From assembly GCA_017512025.1 (NCBI GenBank), contig JAFWHH010000009.1, forward strand, positions 434,001 to 498,000: a stretch of 64,000 nt of DNA. The letters run 5' to 3'. Below the pieces are notes generated by a model, which did no database searches, had not been told where the DNA came from, and was given only the letters and a program-made list of their open reading frames with translations. Every line of letters begins with the position of its first letter. The stretch's first letter is position 1. Positions 19,284 through 27,755 of the stretch are shown here, piece by piece. A program made the position numbers and the translations under genes. This stretch comes from Clostridia bacterium. Lineage in GTDB: Bacteria > Bacillota > Clostridia > TANB77 > CAG-508.

Positions 19284-20792
19284 TTAGTCTTGAGTTGTTA
19301 CCTCTTTAAGCATTACGTCGTGAGCACTACCTTCTTTAATGCTTATGTTTGATACCATTGTTAATCTTGCTTTTTCATGTAGCTCTGGTATTGTTATTGA
19401 TCCGCAGTTACACATTGTTGATTTAATCTTTGCTATTGTTACTGCTAAGTTATCTTTTAATGGTCCTGCATATGGTATGTATGAATCTACTCCTTCTTCG
19501 AAGCTTAACTTATTCTTTCCTTTTTCTCCAAGGTCATATCTTTGCCAGTTTCTTGCACGGTTTGATCCTTCTCCCCAGTACTCTTTAACAAAGTTTCCAC
19601 CAACTTTAACTTTTCTTGTTGGGCTCTCGTCAAATCTTGCAAAATATCTACCCATCATAACAAAGTCAGCTCCCATTGCTAATGCAAGTGTAATATGGTA
19701 ATCATGTACGATACCACCATCAGAGCATACTGGAATATATACACCCGTCTTTTTGAAGTACTCATCTCTTGCTTCAATAACATCTAATAGTGCGCTAGCT
19801 TGTCCACGTCCGATTCCTTTTGTCTCACGAGTGATACAAATTGAACCTCCACCAACACCAACTTTAATAAAGTCAGCACCAGCTTCTGCTAAGTAGTTGA
19901 ATCCTTCTTTATCAACTACGTTTCCAGCACCAATTTTAACTGTATCTCCATAGTGCTCTCTTACCCAGTCAATTGTATTTTTTTGCCATACTGAATATCC
20001 ATCTGATGAATCCATACAAATTACATCTACACCAGCTTCAACTAAAGCAGGAATTCTTTGTTCATAATCTCTTGTATTAATTCCGGCACCTACTATGTAT
20101 CTTTTATTTTCATCTAATAATGAATCTGGATTATTCTTTCTCTCTTCATAATCTTTTCTAAATACTAAATGCTCTAGATTATCATTTTCATCTAATATTG
20201 GTAAACAGCTTATTTTATTCTCCCAGATAATATCGTTTGCTTCTGTTAAACCAATTCCTTTTCTTGCTGTTACAGCTTTATCTCTTGGAGTCATATACAT
20301 ATCAACAGGATCATTTTCATTTACTCTTGATACTCTATAATCTTTATCAGTTACTAATCCTAAGAATTTACCATTGCTTGTTCCATCCTCTGTAACCATT
20401 ACAGTTGAATGTCCTGTTCTTTCGATAAGCTCTAAAACTTCCTTAATAGGAGTTCCACTTTTAACATTTGAATCACTCTCTATGAAACCAGCTTTATGTC
20501 TTTTTACACGTCTAACCATAGCTGCTTCATCTTCTATAGATTGTGAACCATAAATAAAAGAACATCCACCTTCGCGCGCCAAAGCAATAGCCATATTTTC
20601 TCCTGAAACGGCTTGCATTATCGCTGACACAAAAGGGATGTTCATCGAATATTTAGGTTCTTCACCTTTTTTAAATTTTACTAATGGTGTTTTTAATGAT
20701 ACGTTACTTGGTATACATCTTTCATCTGTTAAGTTTGGTAATAATAAAAATTCATTAAATGTTCTTGATACGTCATTTAATATCTTTGCCAT
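19284..20792 (-). CDS. guaB: IMP dehydrogenase
   Basis: GuaB oxidises IMP to XMP with NAD, the committed step of guanine nucleotide synthesis. The 502-residue TIM barrel carries an inserted CBS pair (about residues 100-215, with [20 protein letters not shown]). It has the catalytic loop [15 protein letters not shown] near residue 320 and the phosphate-binding region [26 protein letters not shown] site precedes ATG 20792. It has its own promoter. It is somewhat longer than the Bacillus enzyme but normal for the gut-clostridial type. Confidence 0.96.
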   Translation of the reverse strand: MAKILNDVSRTFNEFLLLPNLTDERCIPSNVSLKTPLVKFKKGEEPKYSMNIPFVSAIMQAVSGENMAIALAREGGCSFIYGSQSIEDEAAMVRRVKRHKAGFIESDSNVKSGTPIKEVLELIERTGHSTVMVTEDGTSNGKFLGLVTDKDYRVSRVNENDPVDMYMTPRDKAVTARKGIGLTEANDIIWENKISCLPILDENDNLEHLVFRKDYEERKNNPDSLLDENKRYIVGAGINTRDYEQRIPALVEAGVDVICMDSSDGYSVWQKNTIDWVREHYGDTVKIGAGNVVDKEGFNYLAEAGADFIKVGVGGGSICITRETKGIGRGQASALLDVIEARDEYFKKTGVYIPVCSDGGIVHDYHITLALAMGADFVMMGRYFARFDESPTRKVKVGGNFVKEYWGEGSNRARNWQRYDLGEKGKNKLSFEEGVDSYIPYAGPLKDNLAVTIAKIKSTMCNCGSITIPELHEKARLTMVSNISIKEGSAHDVMLKEVTTQD

Positions 20793-20824
20793 TATTAAAT
20801 TCCTCCTTTAAATTATTGATTTTT

Positions 20825-20853
20825 CTATTATATCACACATTTAGCGTGTATAC
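20825..20853 (-). promoter_or_regulatory. guaB promoter
   Basis: On the minus strand TTGTAT (20848-20853), a 17-base spacer and TATAAT (20825-20830) precede guaB by about 35 bases. The spacer holds an ACAC/GTGT inverted repeat that could be an operator. Confidence 0.75.
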
Positions 20854-20889
20854 AATCTAATTTTTATTTTTTTGACAAATATATTTATA

Positions 20890-20925
20890 AAAAAACAAAA
20901 AGCTTCACTTTTATTTTGTGAAGCT
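20890..20925 (-). terminator. terminator of the TIM-barrel gene
   Basis: An AGCTTCAC/GTGAAGCT stem with a nine-base A/T loop is followed on the minus strand by TTTTGTTTTTTT. It starts at the stop codon of the upstream gene and insulates the guaB promoter. Confidence 0.85.
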
Positions 20926-21753
20926 CTAAGTTGTTATTTCTCCTAACATATTTATTTCTTTTATTTGATCTGCTCTTGAATAATAATCTTCTTCTCCAAC
21001 CTCAGTAATGAAATTTTTATCTCCCATTCCAAGATTTTTAAGCCAATCATATTCTTCTTGCACATTTTCTATACATTCATGTACTCTTCCATGATTTTTC
21101 TTACTTAAAAATCCGTCATTATTAAGTGTTGCTGCAAAATGTATTTGTTTAACATATTTTTCACAATCTTCTTTATTAAGTTCAGAATTTACCATTTCAA
21201 GAAAGTCTCTTCTGTAAATATTAGCTTTGCAATGCATGTGTGTTGTATCAATACAACATCTAACATTCGGACTATCTATTAGCTTACATACTTCAAGAGC
21301 TGCACATTCATCCTTTTCATCAAGCATCATAAATAAATTCTCAATCAGAATAGTAACTCTTGCTCCTTCTATAAGTTTAATTTGGTTCTTTATTCTATCA
21401 GCAAAACCAGAAGCAACAAATTGTCTGACTGGCCAATATGTGTGATATACAAAATCCATATCGATATCCAATTCTTCTGTTAGCTCTTTCATTTTTAGCA
21501 ATTGTTCCTTAAATATCTCCTCATCTTTGAAGAATATATGCTCAATATTATAATTTGATAATGGAGGATGAACAATAATCTCTTTTAATTGTGGATAAAG
21601 AGCCTTATACTTGCGAACTTCATCTTCAAAATTAAATCTATTCATTATTCCATTCTCATCGAAGAATTGTAACTCAACTCCCTCCGCTTTTTGCAACTCC
21701 TCTTTAAACTCTTCACCATATACTTGTGCGCTAGCCTTCGGGTATATTTTCAT
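20926..21753 (-). CDS. xylose-isomerase-like TIM-barrel protein
   Basis: The 275-residue product resembles the sugar-phosphate isomerase / AP-endonuclease-2 TIM-barrel superfamily. Candidate metal ligands recur at strand ends: His in IIVHPPL, His in FVYHTYW, Glu in ILIENLF, Asp and His in CIDTTHMHC, His in GRVHECIE and Glu in ITEVGEEDY. The substrate is unknown. ATG 21753 overlaps the end of the upstream YgjV-type gene by 23 bases, so the two are cotranscribed. It could act on a sugar or sugar phosphate, but nothing local identifies it. Confidence 0.7.
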   Translation of the reverse strand: MKIYPKASAQVYGEEFKEELQKAEGVELQFFDENGIMNRFNFEDEVRKYKALYPQLKEIIVHPPLSNYNIEHIFFKDEEIFKEQLLKMKELTEELDIDMDFVYHTYWPVRQFVASGFADRIKNQIKLIEGARVTILIENLFMMLDEKDECAALEVCKLIDSPNVRCCIDTTHMHCKANIYRRDFLEMVNSELNKEDCEKYVKQIHFAATLNNDGFLSKKNHGRVHECIENVQEEYDWLKNLGMGDKNFITEVGEEDYYSRADQIKEINMLGEITT

Positions 21754-22258
21754 TTTTCTTTACTCCTTTCATCCTTAACTGTATTAAAGCTATGACATTC
21801 GCTATGAGACATAAACAATCGAATGTTCCTGCCACATAACATTTTATATAAAAATCATAACTCATCCATAATATCATTGTTGTAATTGTAAGATATTTAA
21901 ATAATCTAACATTCTTTATATCCATAAATAATATATATAAAACTGTACTTACTACTGGCAATATTCCAATCCATCCAATATTATTGAACGCAATTGATAA
22001 TCCAATTGAAAGAGCAATTAGTACAGCTTTTTCTTTTTTCCCAAGCTTGTCTTTGTAGCATAATATATTTCTAACGCAGCTCAGTGCATTTATAATTGCA
22101 CCAGTAATCCCCCCAAGAACTATATTACTAACTACCGATAATCCAATTTGTACAGTCTGCCAAAGAATAATCTTTTCTTTTATTTTTATATAACCAGTAT
22201 ACACCATAATTATCGATGCAACCAAGGCTATAACATTTCCAATAATAACTTGTGTCAT
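21731..22258 (-). CDS. YgjV-type multi-helix inner membrane protein
   Basis: The 175-residue product is almost entirely hydrophobic, with five to six predicted helices. Its layout matches the poorly characterised YgjV membrane protein family: a first helix pair, a basic loop CVRNILCYKDKLGKKEKA, then GWIGILPVVSTVLYIL and a final IANVIALIQLRMKG. The function is unknown. A paralogue of the same size lies at 27756-28259. It starts the unit that continues into the overlapping TIM-barrel gene. Confidence 0.75.
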   Translation of the reverse strand: MTQVIIGNVIALVASIIMVYTGYIKIKEKIILWQTVQIGLSVVSNIVLGGITGAIINALSCVRNILCYKDKLGKKEKAVLIALSIGLSIAFNNIGWIGILPVVSTVLYILFMDIKNVRLFKYLTITTMILWMSYDFYIKCYVAGTFDCLCLIANVIALIQLRMKGVKKNENIPEG

Positions 22259-22295
22259 TTTCTACCTCACTTTTTTTGAATTATATCATATAAAA

Positions 22296-22326
22296 CAAAA
22301 AAGATATATGAAAAATCATATATCTT
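22296..22326 (-). terminator. terminator after the 22-codon ORF
   Basis: AAGATATATG (22301-22310) pairs with CATATATCTT (22317-22326) and is followed by TTTTTTG on the minus strand. It closes the riboswitch-controlled unit upstream of the YgjV gene. Confidence 0.85.
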
Positions 22327-22336
22327 TAATGCGTTA

Positions 22337-22405
22337 TTAGTAAAATTTTCTTATATATTTTTTGTCTTTTGTACCTTCTATTTGTTGTCTTTTGAAGTAT
22401 TTCAT
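22337..22405 (-). CDS. possible 22-residue basic peptide
   Basis: A tiny ORF (MKYFKRQQIEGTKDKKY and five more residues) lies alone between a riboswitch with tandem terminators and its own terminator. It has eight Lys/Arg in 22 residues. AGGAGG ends only two bases before the ATG, closer than is optimal, so translation is uncertain. No larger ORF exists in this transcription unit. It may be a small protein, or the unit may act as RNA only. Confidence 0.4.
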   Translation of the reverse strand: MKYFKRQQIEGTKDKKYIRKFY

Positions 22406-22452
22406 CACCTCCTAATATTTCCTTTTTTGTGTGAGCTGATTTGTTTTATTTA

Positions 22453-22490
22453 CAAAAAAGGAACTAGTATATGCTGCATATACTAGCTCC
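22453..22490 (-). terminator. second hairpin downstream of the riboswitch
   Basis: CTAGTATATGC pairs with GCATATACTAG, extended by GGA/TCC across one mismatch (22460-22490). It is followed on the minus strand by CTTTTTTG. It looks like a second intrinsic terminator in series with the riboswitch terminator. Confidence 0.7.
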
Positions 22491-22503
22491 AAACTTTAAG
22501 CAT

Positions 22504-22549
22504 CAAAAAAGACCTGCTAATATATGCTTTTTGCATACATAACAAGTCT
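22504..22549 (-). terminator. riboswitch expression-platform terminator
   Basis: A long stem (17-18 bases per arm, one bulge, AAAAA loop) spans 22510-22549. Seven A at 22504-22510, read as T on the minus strand, follow it. Its 5' arm reuses the bases that form the 3' strand of the aptamer's closing helix, so aptamer and terminator are mutually exclusive. Confidence 0.8.
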
Positions 22550-22645
22550 CATCATTTCAAATAAAACCAGAACTACAAGTTCGCGATATTGATTTTATTA
22601 TATAATTTCAGGAATTATACTAATTACTCCCCTGTTACTCGAAAT
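22540..22645 (-). ncRNA. yybP-ykoY (Mn2+)-type riboswitch
   Basis: The minus-strand transcript has a closing helix (UAACA 22633-22637 with UGUUA 22540-22544). Just inside it are the conserved elements GGGGAGUA (22625-22632) and UGAGAC (22546-22551). Two further stems lie between them: GUAUAAUU/AAUUAUAU and AAUAAAAUC/GGUUUUAUU, the latter capped by a GAAC hairpin. This layout matches my knowledge of the yybP-ykoY class, which senses Mn2+ and usually activates efflux genes. A terminator overlapping the closing helix fits an ON switch. The family call is by recall, not by a covariance search. Confidence 0.68.
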
Positions 22646-22674
22646 ATATTATCATTTTTTTACATCTTTGTCAA
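22646..22674 (-). promoter_or_regulatory. promoter of the riboswitch unit
   Basis: TTGACA (22669-22674), a 17-base spacer and TAATAT (22646-22651) lie just after the stop codon of the DUF488 gene on the minus strand. Transcription would begin a few bases before the aptamer. Confidence 0.88.
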
Positions 22675-22678
22675 TATC

Positions 22679-23164
22679 TTATCTTTCCTCTTGACCAGCA
22701 TCTGTTGGCGCTTGATCTTTATATTGTTCCATAACTTCAGCTAAGATTTGCTTTATATGTGGAGGTCTTGTATTTTCTTCGACATTTAAATCTTCATCAA
22801 CTAATATGTCTCTGACTTTTACACCATATACCATCTCAATGTATTCAGCTACAACATGTCTATGGCAGAATTCTTGGTCTTTTTCATAGCATAACAATAT
22901 AGGGTCTACTTCACCCTTTAGTAATTCTTCAATATCTACTTGAGATAACACTCTAGTATAATATTGCTCAATATAATATCTATCATTTACTTCATCTGGT
23001 ATCTTTCCTTTATTATCCTTATATCTTCTGAAGAAGTCCTTCTTTGGAGCAAGCTCAGGAATACATTTTCCTACAAAACCTGCGTCTTCACCTCTGTCTC
23101 CAGATATAGATATTAAATTTCCAACTTTACATTGTTCATAATTACCCGTAAAAACTCTCTGCAA
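22679..23164 (-). CDS. DUF488-family protein, TTG start
   Basis: The 161-residue product carries the DUF488 hallmark LLCYEKDQEFCHRHVVAEYI near residues 90-110, a Cys/His segment conserved in this uncharacterised family. Upstream lie NLISISGDRGEDAGFVGKC and a basic helical region. The start is TTG 23164, six bases after GGGGGAG; no ATG is available in that position. The function is unknown. It lies between the AAA-M41 gene's terminator and the riboswitch promoter, so it is probably monocistronic. Confidence 0.78.
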   Translation of the reverse strand: MQRVFTGNYEQCKVGNLISISGDRGEDAGFVGKCIPELAPKKDFFRRYKDNKGKIPDEVNDRYYIEQYYTRVLSQVDIEELLKGEVDPILLCYEKDQEFCHRHVVAEYIEMVYGVKVRDILVDEDLNVEENTRPPHIKQILAEVMEQYKDQAPTDAGQEER

Positions 23165-23230
23165 TATACACTCCCCCTTTTCTATGGCTTTAATATATCA
23201 TATATACATTTCTTTTTCAATGAAAAATAA

Positions 23231-23280
23231 TAAAAAGACTTCCTCTCAAATTCAGTTTCCTGAAAATGAGAAGAAGCCCT
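23231..23280 (-). terminator. terminator of the AAA-M41 gene
   Basis: A 13-bp stem (23236-23248 with 23267-23279), with an inner CAG/CTG hairpin in the loop, is followed on the minus strand by TTTTTATT. Confidence 0.85.
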
Positions 23281-23320
23281 CTAAAATTACCCGTTTACAA
23301 TTATCTAATTATCCTGGCCG

Positions 23321-24913
23321 TCACTTAATTGTTCTTCTGGCGATTTTCCTGATGTCATCAATCGTTGCTGTCATGTTGTGAAGCAAAAACTTATGCATCA
23401 CTGTCATAAATGCTCTGTTGTCTCTTATGCAACGCAAAGCTCTCTTAAATGCCCTCTTGAGGAGCCACTTTACAATAATATCCACCTTAACAGCTTCAAT
23501 ATTCGTATAGTCTTCGGGCTCTCCACACGACAAATTATATCCGATAAATTTGTATGCTCCATTCTGAGCAACCCATTCACGGAGTGTATCTGTCGCTTCT
23601 TTAACATCAAAACTTGCGCCTCTGTTTACCGGCAAACGTCTGTAAAGAATAGATCCTGTTTCCTTAGTCTTTGCGCAAAACTCAATTTCAGCAGCTCTTC
23701 CAGCCAAAAGCATAGCAACGAGGTCAATGATGTCTTCTTCGTTGTATGCCATGTACTGTGTTCTCTTAACAAGAGTAATGCCTTCATAGCCGTTCTGCGT
23801 ATCGTAAAGAATAGATGCACCGTACAACTTATACAGCTTTGGAATCATAAGTGCAAGCAGTACATGGCCTGTCTCATGAATAGCCGTAATATAGTTGTAG
23901 TCTTTGGAAAGTTCAGCCATAATCTCAAAACTTCTGCGGTAGAACTTCTTGATATCGCTGCGGTCCGCAACGCTCTTGCCAGAAACTCTAACCATAGAAA
24001 GAAATGCATCTACCTCCGTCAAGAAGTAGCTATAGCTGAAATCATCGCTGAAATTTCGGCCATAGTGGATCATGAAAAGAACTTCCAGTACATTTTGCGG
24101 CAGTTTGACACCATGCGTCATTTCATATTCCTCAATACGAGGCTTAAGAATGCGCATCGTTCTCTTTGGGTTTTCTTCTGGATAAACCTTGATTATGATT
24201 GCATTGTCGTTCAGAAAATGTACCATCTCATGTTCTTCTTCTTCGGTAACACATTTGCCATCATCCAAAGTAACGAGAATCTTGAAACTCATGAGTCCAT
24301 CATAATCGATTTCCTCAATTATTTCTTCGTACATACCTCTAAACAAATCAATTACTGTGTCTATGTGGTTTAAATACAGAAACAGATTTTCAACACCATC
24401 CGAAATAGCTGCCTCAATCACTTCGTTTATTGATGAGGTAAACTTCTCAAAATTAGCCGAAATCTCATCTGCATCAACCATATATACTGCAGTCTTGTGC
24501 TCCTGAAAGAGCTTTGGACACTCTTTCCGAGCAATTCTGTACGATAGATAGTTCACAACTGTCCGCTTGCCAACGCCTTTGGATCCAATAATGAAAATTG
24601 TCTGTCTGTTCTGTCTTGGTAAGACATTAAACAGCACATCCGAATAGCGTCTCATCGGATCAGTTATTGTAAATCTATCTCCAGAGCATTCACTAAGGTC
24701 TACGTAATGAACATCGTCTTCTTCCGTCAAGTCATCAGTTTTGTCAACGTTTTCGTCTTTGGTCTCTTCGTTTTTTGGAGTTTCCTCCGCCACGTCTTCA
24801 GTTACATCACTAGCTGCATCAATCAAATCTTCCCGAAGCACTGCTTCCTGGTGATTCTTTGCAGCCTCAAGTGTCCCTGAATTTGTTGCCTTAGGTTTCC
24901 TGGGTTTACTCAT
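23321..24913 (-). CDS. soluble FtsH-like AAA ATPase with M41 metallopeptidase domain
   Basis: The 530-residue product has an acidic, probably disordered N-terminus (about 1-75). An AAA module follows, with a Walker A of GSKGVGKRT near 108-116. Where FtsH has a DE Walker B, this protein has LFLYLNHIDT, so the acidic pair is lost. The peptidase domain has the zinc motif HETGH near 345, LLAGRAAEIEF near 400, and GASFDVKEATD, whose Asp matches the third zinc ligand of FtsH. There are no transmembrane helices, unlike FtsH. Base composition and codon use (CGC, CTG) differ from neighbours. ATG 24913 follows GAAAGGAG. It is probably a protease; ATPase activity is doubtful. Confidence 0.82.
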   Translation of the reverse strand: MSKPRKPKATNSGTLEAAKNHQEAVLREDLIDAASDVTEDVAEETPKNEETKDENVDKTDDLTEEDDVHYVDLSECSGDRFTITDPMRRYSDVLFNVLPRQNRQTIFIIGSKGVGKRTVVNYLSYRIARKECPKLFQEHKTAVYMVDADEISANFEKFTSSINEVIEAAISDGVENLFLYLNHIDTVIDLFRGMYEEIIEEIDYDGLMSFKILVTLDDGKCVTEEEEHEMVHFLNDNAIIIKVYPEENPKRTMRILKPRIEEYEMTHGVKLPQNVLEVLFMIHYGRNFSDDFSYSYFLTEVDAFLSMVRVSGKSVADRSDIKKFYRRSFEIMAELSKDYNYITAIHETGHVLLALMIPKLYKLYGASILYDTQNGYEGITLVKRTQYMAYNEEDIIDLVAMLLAGRAAEIEFCAKTKETGSILYRRLPVNRGASFDVKEATDTLREWVAQNGAYKFIGYNLSCGEPEDYTNIEAVKVDIIVKWLLKRAFKRALRCIRDNRAFMTVMHKFLLHNMTATIDDIRKIARRTIK

Positions 24914-24942
24914 ACCATGACACTCCTTTCAAGTGAAATTAA

Positions 24943-24975
24943 GGGCATTATACCACGATAATGCCCCTATGTAAA
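24943..24975 (-). promoter_or_regulatory. promoter with palindromic operator before the AAA-M41 gene
   Basis: TTTACA (24970-24975), a 17-base spacer and TATAAT (24947-24952) form a promoter. A perfect 9-bp inverted repeat GGGCATTAT-N6-ATAATGCCC (24943-24966) covers the -10 box and most of the spacer. That position suggests a repressor operator, although it could also act as a hairpin ending the upstream HD gene. Confidence 0.75.
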
Positions 24976-24995
24976 TTATTTACACTATAATTAAG

Positions 24996-25655
24996 TTATT
25001 TAATTCCGTTCCATTCGTCTAGAAATTCTTTAACAAACTCTTTCATAACCTCTGTTCTCTCGATTGCACTCTTCTTTGCAGTTTCAGTATTCATATTATC
25101 AGCCAGTTTAAATAACTTGTGATAAAAATGATGTATTGTTGATGGATCATCTTCAGTATGCTCTGCATACTTTTCTTCTATCTCTAGTGGTACGTCTTCG
25201 TTGTACATCACAAGATTATGAGCACCTCCATATTGGAAAGTTCTACCAATTCCAATTGCACCGATTGCATCCATATTATCTGCATCTTGTAATATCAATG
25301 TATTTAAGTCATCCACATTGTTACCATTCCAGTTATACTCTTCATGATACTCAATCGCAAAACATATTTTATCCTTAATCTCTTCAGATAAATCTGTGTG
25401 ATTTAATATCTCTCTTACTTTTGGTAAAGAATCTTTTGGAGATACAAATTTACCAGTCTCATTTTGCATTATTCTATGAATATCATGCATAAATGCAGCT
25501 ATACCAACTACCAATTTGTCTCCATTTTCTTTCTCACAGATATTTACAGCAATATTCATTGTTCTAATTAAGTGACTAATATCATGTCCACTTGAATCAT
25601 CTTTAAATAAATCTATTATGTATGGTTTAATTATTTCAATATACTCTTCTAACAT
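24996..25655 (-). CDS. HD-domain phosphohydrolase
   Basis: The 219-residue product has the HD-domain metal ligands in order: His in SSGHDISHLIRTMNIA near 27, the HD doublet in AAFMHDIHRIM near 58, and a distal Asp in LILQDADNMDAIG near 125. The family includes metal-dependent phosphatases and nucleotide or hydrolase activities; the substrate here is unknown. It is the last gene of the co-directional run of metabolite-repair genes that begins near 34.3 kb. It is nine bases after the Nudix-kinase gene, so it is probably cotranscribed. Confidence 0.85.
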   Translation of the reverse strand: MLEEYIEIIKPYIIDLFKDDSSGHDISHLIRTMNIAVNICEKENGDKLVVGIAAFMHDIHRIMQNETGKFVSPKDSLPKVREILNHTDLSEEIKDKICFAIEYHEEYNWNGNNVDDLNTLILQDADNMDAIGAIGIGRTFQYGGAHNLVMYNEDVPLEIEEKYAEHTEDDPSTIHHFYHKLFKLADNMNTETAKKSAIERTEVMKEFVKEFLDEWNGIK

Positions 25656-25664
25656 ATTAACTCC

Positions 25665-26690
25665 TTAATCATTGTATTTAGCTTCATAAACAAAGTCTAC
25701 TTCTTCACCAGGCTCTTCCCACATTCTTTTAACTTTTTCTAGTAATCCTTCTCCAACAACAAAGTCATATCCTTGGTCGCCTTCTTCTATTCTTTGATTT
25801 CTCTTTACAATATTCTTCATCCATGTATCATCATCTACTTTAACGTAGTGAATTTCAAAATTTATTCCCTTATTCTTGAAATATTCCCTTATTTCTTTTC
25901 TCTGATTTTTCGTCCATAAACCAATATCAATAATAACATTTCCACCATTACCTGCAATTTCTGCAGACTTTGCTTCAAAATAATTAGTAGCCCTTCTGCA
26001 TAAGTCTGTATAATCTTGACCACTTTTATTATCAACCATATAGTATGTTAATTCATCAACACTGAAAATTATTGCATTTTCTTTTTCTCTAATCTTTTTA
26101 GCATAAGTTGATTTCCCACTTGCAACTTTTCCACACAAAGCAATTACTTTTCCCTGATTGAACATCTTAGAAAATAAGTCAAGTACTCGTGTTTTATATT
26201 CTTCCGAGCAAGGAGCCCAAATATCAGAATACAATAATTCTTTTAACTCATCAAAACTAATCCATTTTACCTCTTCAACTTCATTTTTATCAAGAATAAA
26301 TTCATCTATATCTTTATCAGCTTTAATAAAGAATATTTGTCCTATCTCCCAATAGTCTTCATCTTCAATTAACTCTCCCATAAATTTAATATCATTTTCA
26401 GAAACATCTAATCCGATTTCTTCCTTTGCTTCTCTGATGGCTCCTTGCATTGGAGTTTCTCCGGCATCAACATGTCCAGCACATGCCATATCCCAATAAC
26501 CAGCAAATCTTTTTTTACACATTGCTCTTTTTTGAATTAATATTTCACCCTTTGAATTATATACCCAAGACCATGCTGGTTTATGGTAAAACCCTGGATT
26601 TTCCGTATGACATTCTGCTCTTGTTCTAATTCCAATATACTTTCCGTCTCTTGTGTATACATCTAACATTTCTTCACTCATTCTAATCAC
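25665..26690 (-). CDS. Nudix hydrolase fused to P-loop kinase
   Basis: The 341-residue product joins two catalytic domains. Residues about 1-165 are a Nudix domain of the isopentenyl-diphosphate-isomerase-like type (SWVYNSKGEILIQKRAMCKKRF, then Nudix box GHVDAGETPMQGAIREAKEE). Residues about 180-341 are a small P-loop kinase with GKVASGKSTYAKKI and a downstream NVIIDIGLWTKNQRKEI. The fusion suggests sequential action on one phosphorylated metabolite, but the substrate cannot be deduced. It lies three bases after pncC and nine before the HD gene. Confidence 0.83.
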   Translation of the reverse strand: MIRMSEEMLDVYTRDGKYIGIRTRAECHTENPGFYHKPAWSWVYNSKGEILIQKRAMCKKRFAGYWDMACAGHVDAGETPMQGAIREAKEEIGLDVSENDIKFMGELIEDEDYWEIGQIFFIKADKDIDEFILDKNEVEEVKWISFDELKELLYSDIWAPCSEEYKTRVLDLFSKMFNQGKVIALCGKVASGKSTYAKKIREKENAIIFSVDELTYYMVDNKSGQDYTDLCRRATNYFEAKSAEIAGNGGNVIIDIGLWTKNQRKEIREYFKNKGINFEIHYVKVDDDTWMKNIVKRNQRIEEGDQGYDFVVGEGLLEKVKRMWEEPGEEVDFVYEAKYND

Positions 26691-26693
26691 CCT

Positions 26694-27173
26694 TTATTTA
26701 ATAATGTTTACAAGTTCTTTTGCTATTTCGTTAATTACATATCCTTTTTGTTTATTTCTATCATCGCTTGTAACCACGATTTCTTTTGAAGTAATATTAT
26801 CATCTTTATCAACTATTGCGTAGTATACATGATTTAATTTTTCTTCCGGATTATTTGGATCAATTCTTCCAAGCTGTCCTGTTACCCCAATTGAATAATT
26901 AGAGCATGCTGTTTTCTTTACAGCTTTTGCCATCTCAGCAGCAGTTTCTATACTATAAACAGAATACGTATCAATTACTTCAGCAGGTACTCCTTGTTTT
27001 ATTTTAGCTTCATTACAGTAAGTAACATAGCTTTCTTTTATAACAGAAGAAGCCCCAGAAATATTTGTTATTTCATTTGCAATTCCTCCACCTGTACAGC
27101 TCTCCATCGTTGCTATTGTTTGTTTCTTTTCTATAAGCTTATTCACTATTTCAAACCAATAATCTCTAATCAT
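26694..27173 (-). CDS. pncC: CinA C-terminal domain protein, nicotinamide-nucleotide amidase type
   Basis: The 159-residue product corresponds to the stand-alone CinA C-terminal domain, which deamidates NMN to NaMN and so recycles NAD breakdown products. The family motif is TMESCTGGGIANEITNISG near residues 20-38, usually AESCTGG. SYVTYCNEAKIKQGV and IGVTGQLG are also conserved positions. It is packed between a kinase gene (two bases) and the Nudix-kinase fusion (three bases), in keeping with a metabolite-repair operon. The exact activity is by family. Confidence 0.85.
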   Translation of the reverse strand: MIRDYWFEIVNKLIEKKQTIATMESCTGGGIANEITNISGASSVIKESYVTYCNEAKIKQGVPAEVIDTYSVYSIETAAEMAKAVKKTACSNYSIGVTGQLGRIDPNNPEEKLNHVYYAIVDKDDNITSKEIVVTSDDRNKQKGYVINEIAKELVNIIK

Positions 27174-27175
27174 AT

Positions 27176-27691
27176 CTATTCTCCCAAATAATTTAATATA
27201 AAATTAACATTTTCTTCTGTTGATTTAAGTCCATCAATCTCTAATTTATCACATTTAAGACTTTTGACCCAGCTTATTATTTCTAATTCATCTTTTTTAT
27301 ATACCTTCTCAAAAAACTTATTCTCACTTTCGAATAAATCACCTCCAGAAAGAATTCTATCTCCAAATAAATCATACGACCTTTGTTTAACTCTAGCCAG
27401 TCTGGTATCTTTATCAAGTTTAATATAAATAACTAAATCATATTTATCACTTATATTACCATAATCGCCTTTACATGAAGTAAAGATAATATTATCATAT
27501 TTCTCAATATCAGATTCTATATTCTTTGTAACAGATTCCCTATCTAACGATGTGCTATATTTATAACTATCACCAGAATTAAAATAATATTCTTCTATAT
27601 CTTTATGAACATAATCTAACTTCTTAGCTAAAGCCCTACCTAATGTAGATTTACCACTTCCATTTAATCCGCATATCATTATTTTACTCAT
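27176..27691 (-). CDS. P-loop small-molecule kinase (shikimate/adenylate-kinase-like)
   Basis: I start this at ATG 27691 (MSKIMICGLNGSGKSTLGRA, 171 residues), which has GGGAGAG six bases upstream and puts the P-loop at residues 8-15 as usual. An in-frame ATG at 27733 would add 14 residues with a poorer site. A LID-like basic stretch (DTRLARVKQRSYDLFGDR) follows. The substrate is unknown. It overlaps no neighbour but is only two bases from pncC. Confidence 0.8.
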   Translation of the reverse strand: MSKIMICGLNGSGKSTLGRALAKKLDYVHKDIEEYYFNSGDSYKYSTSLDRESVTKNIESDIEKYDNIIFTSCKGDYGNISDKYDLVIYIKLDKDTRLARVKQRSYDLFGDRILSGGDLFESENKFFEKVYKKDELEIISWVKSLKCDKLEIDGLKSTEENVNFILNYLGE

Positions 27692-27755
27692 AAAAAGCTC
27701 TCCCAAACATTGATTTCTATAATTAAAGGACATGCTTTCACATATCCTTTTTTAA

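Noticed and set aside
22337..22405. Second toxin-antitoxin peptide like the one at 29588
   Set aside because: The 22-codon ORF is basic rather than hydrophobic. No convergent antisense RNA with a matching loop is present.
23378..24373. 331-codon open frame on the plus strand
   Set aside because: It lies wholly antisense to the AAA-M41 gene, has no ribosome binding site, and its translation looks random. It exists because the opposite strand is less AT-rich.
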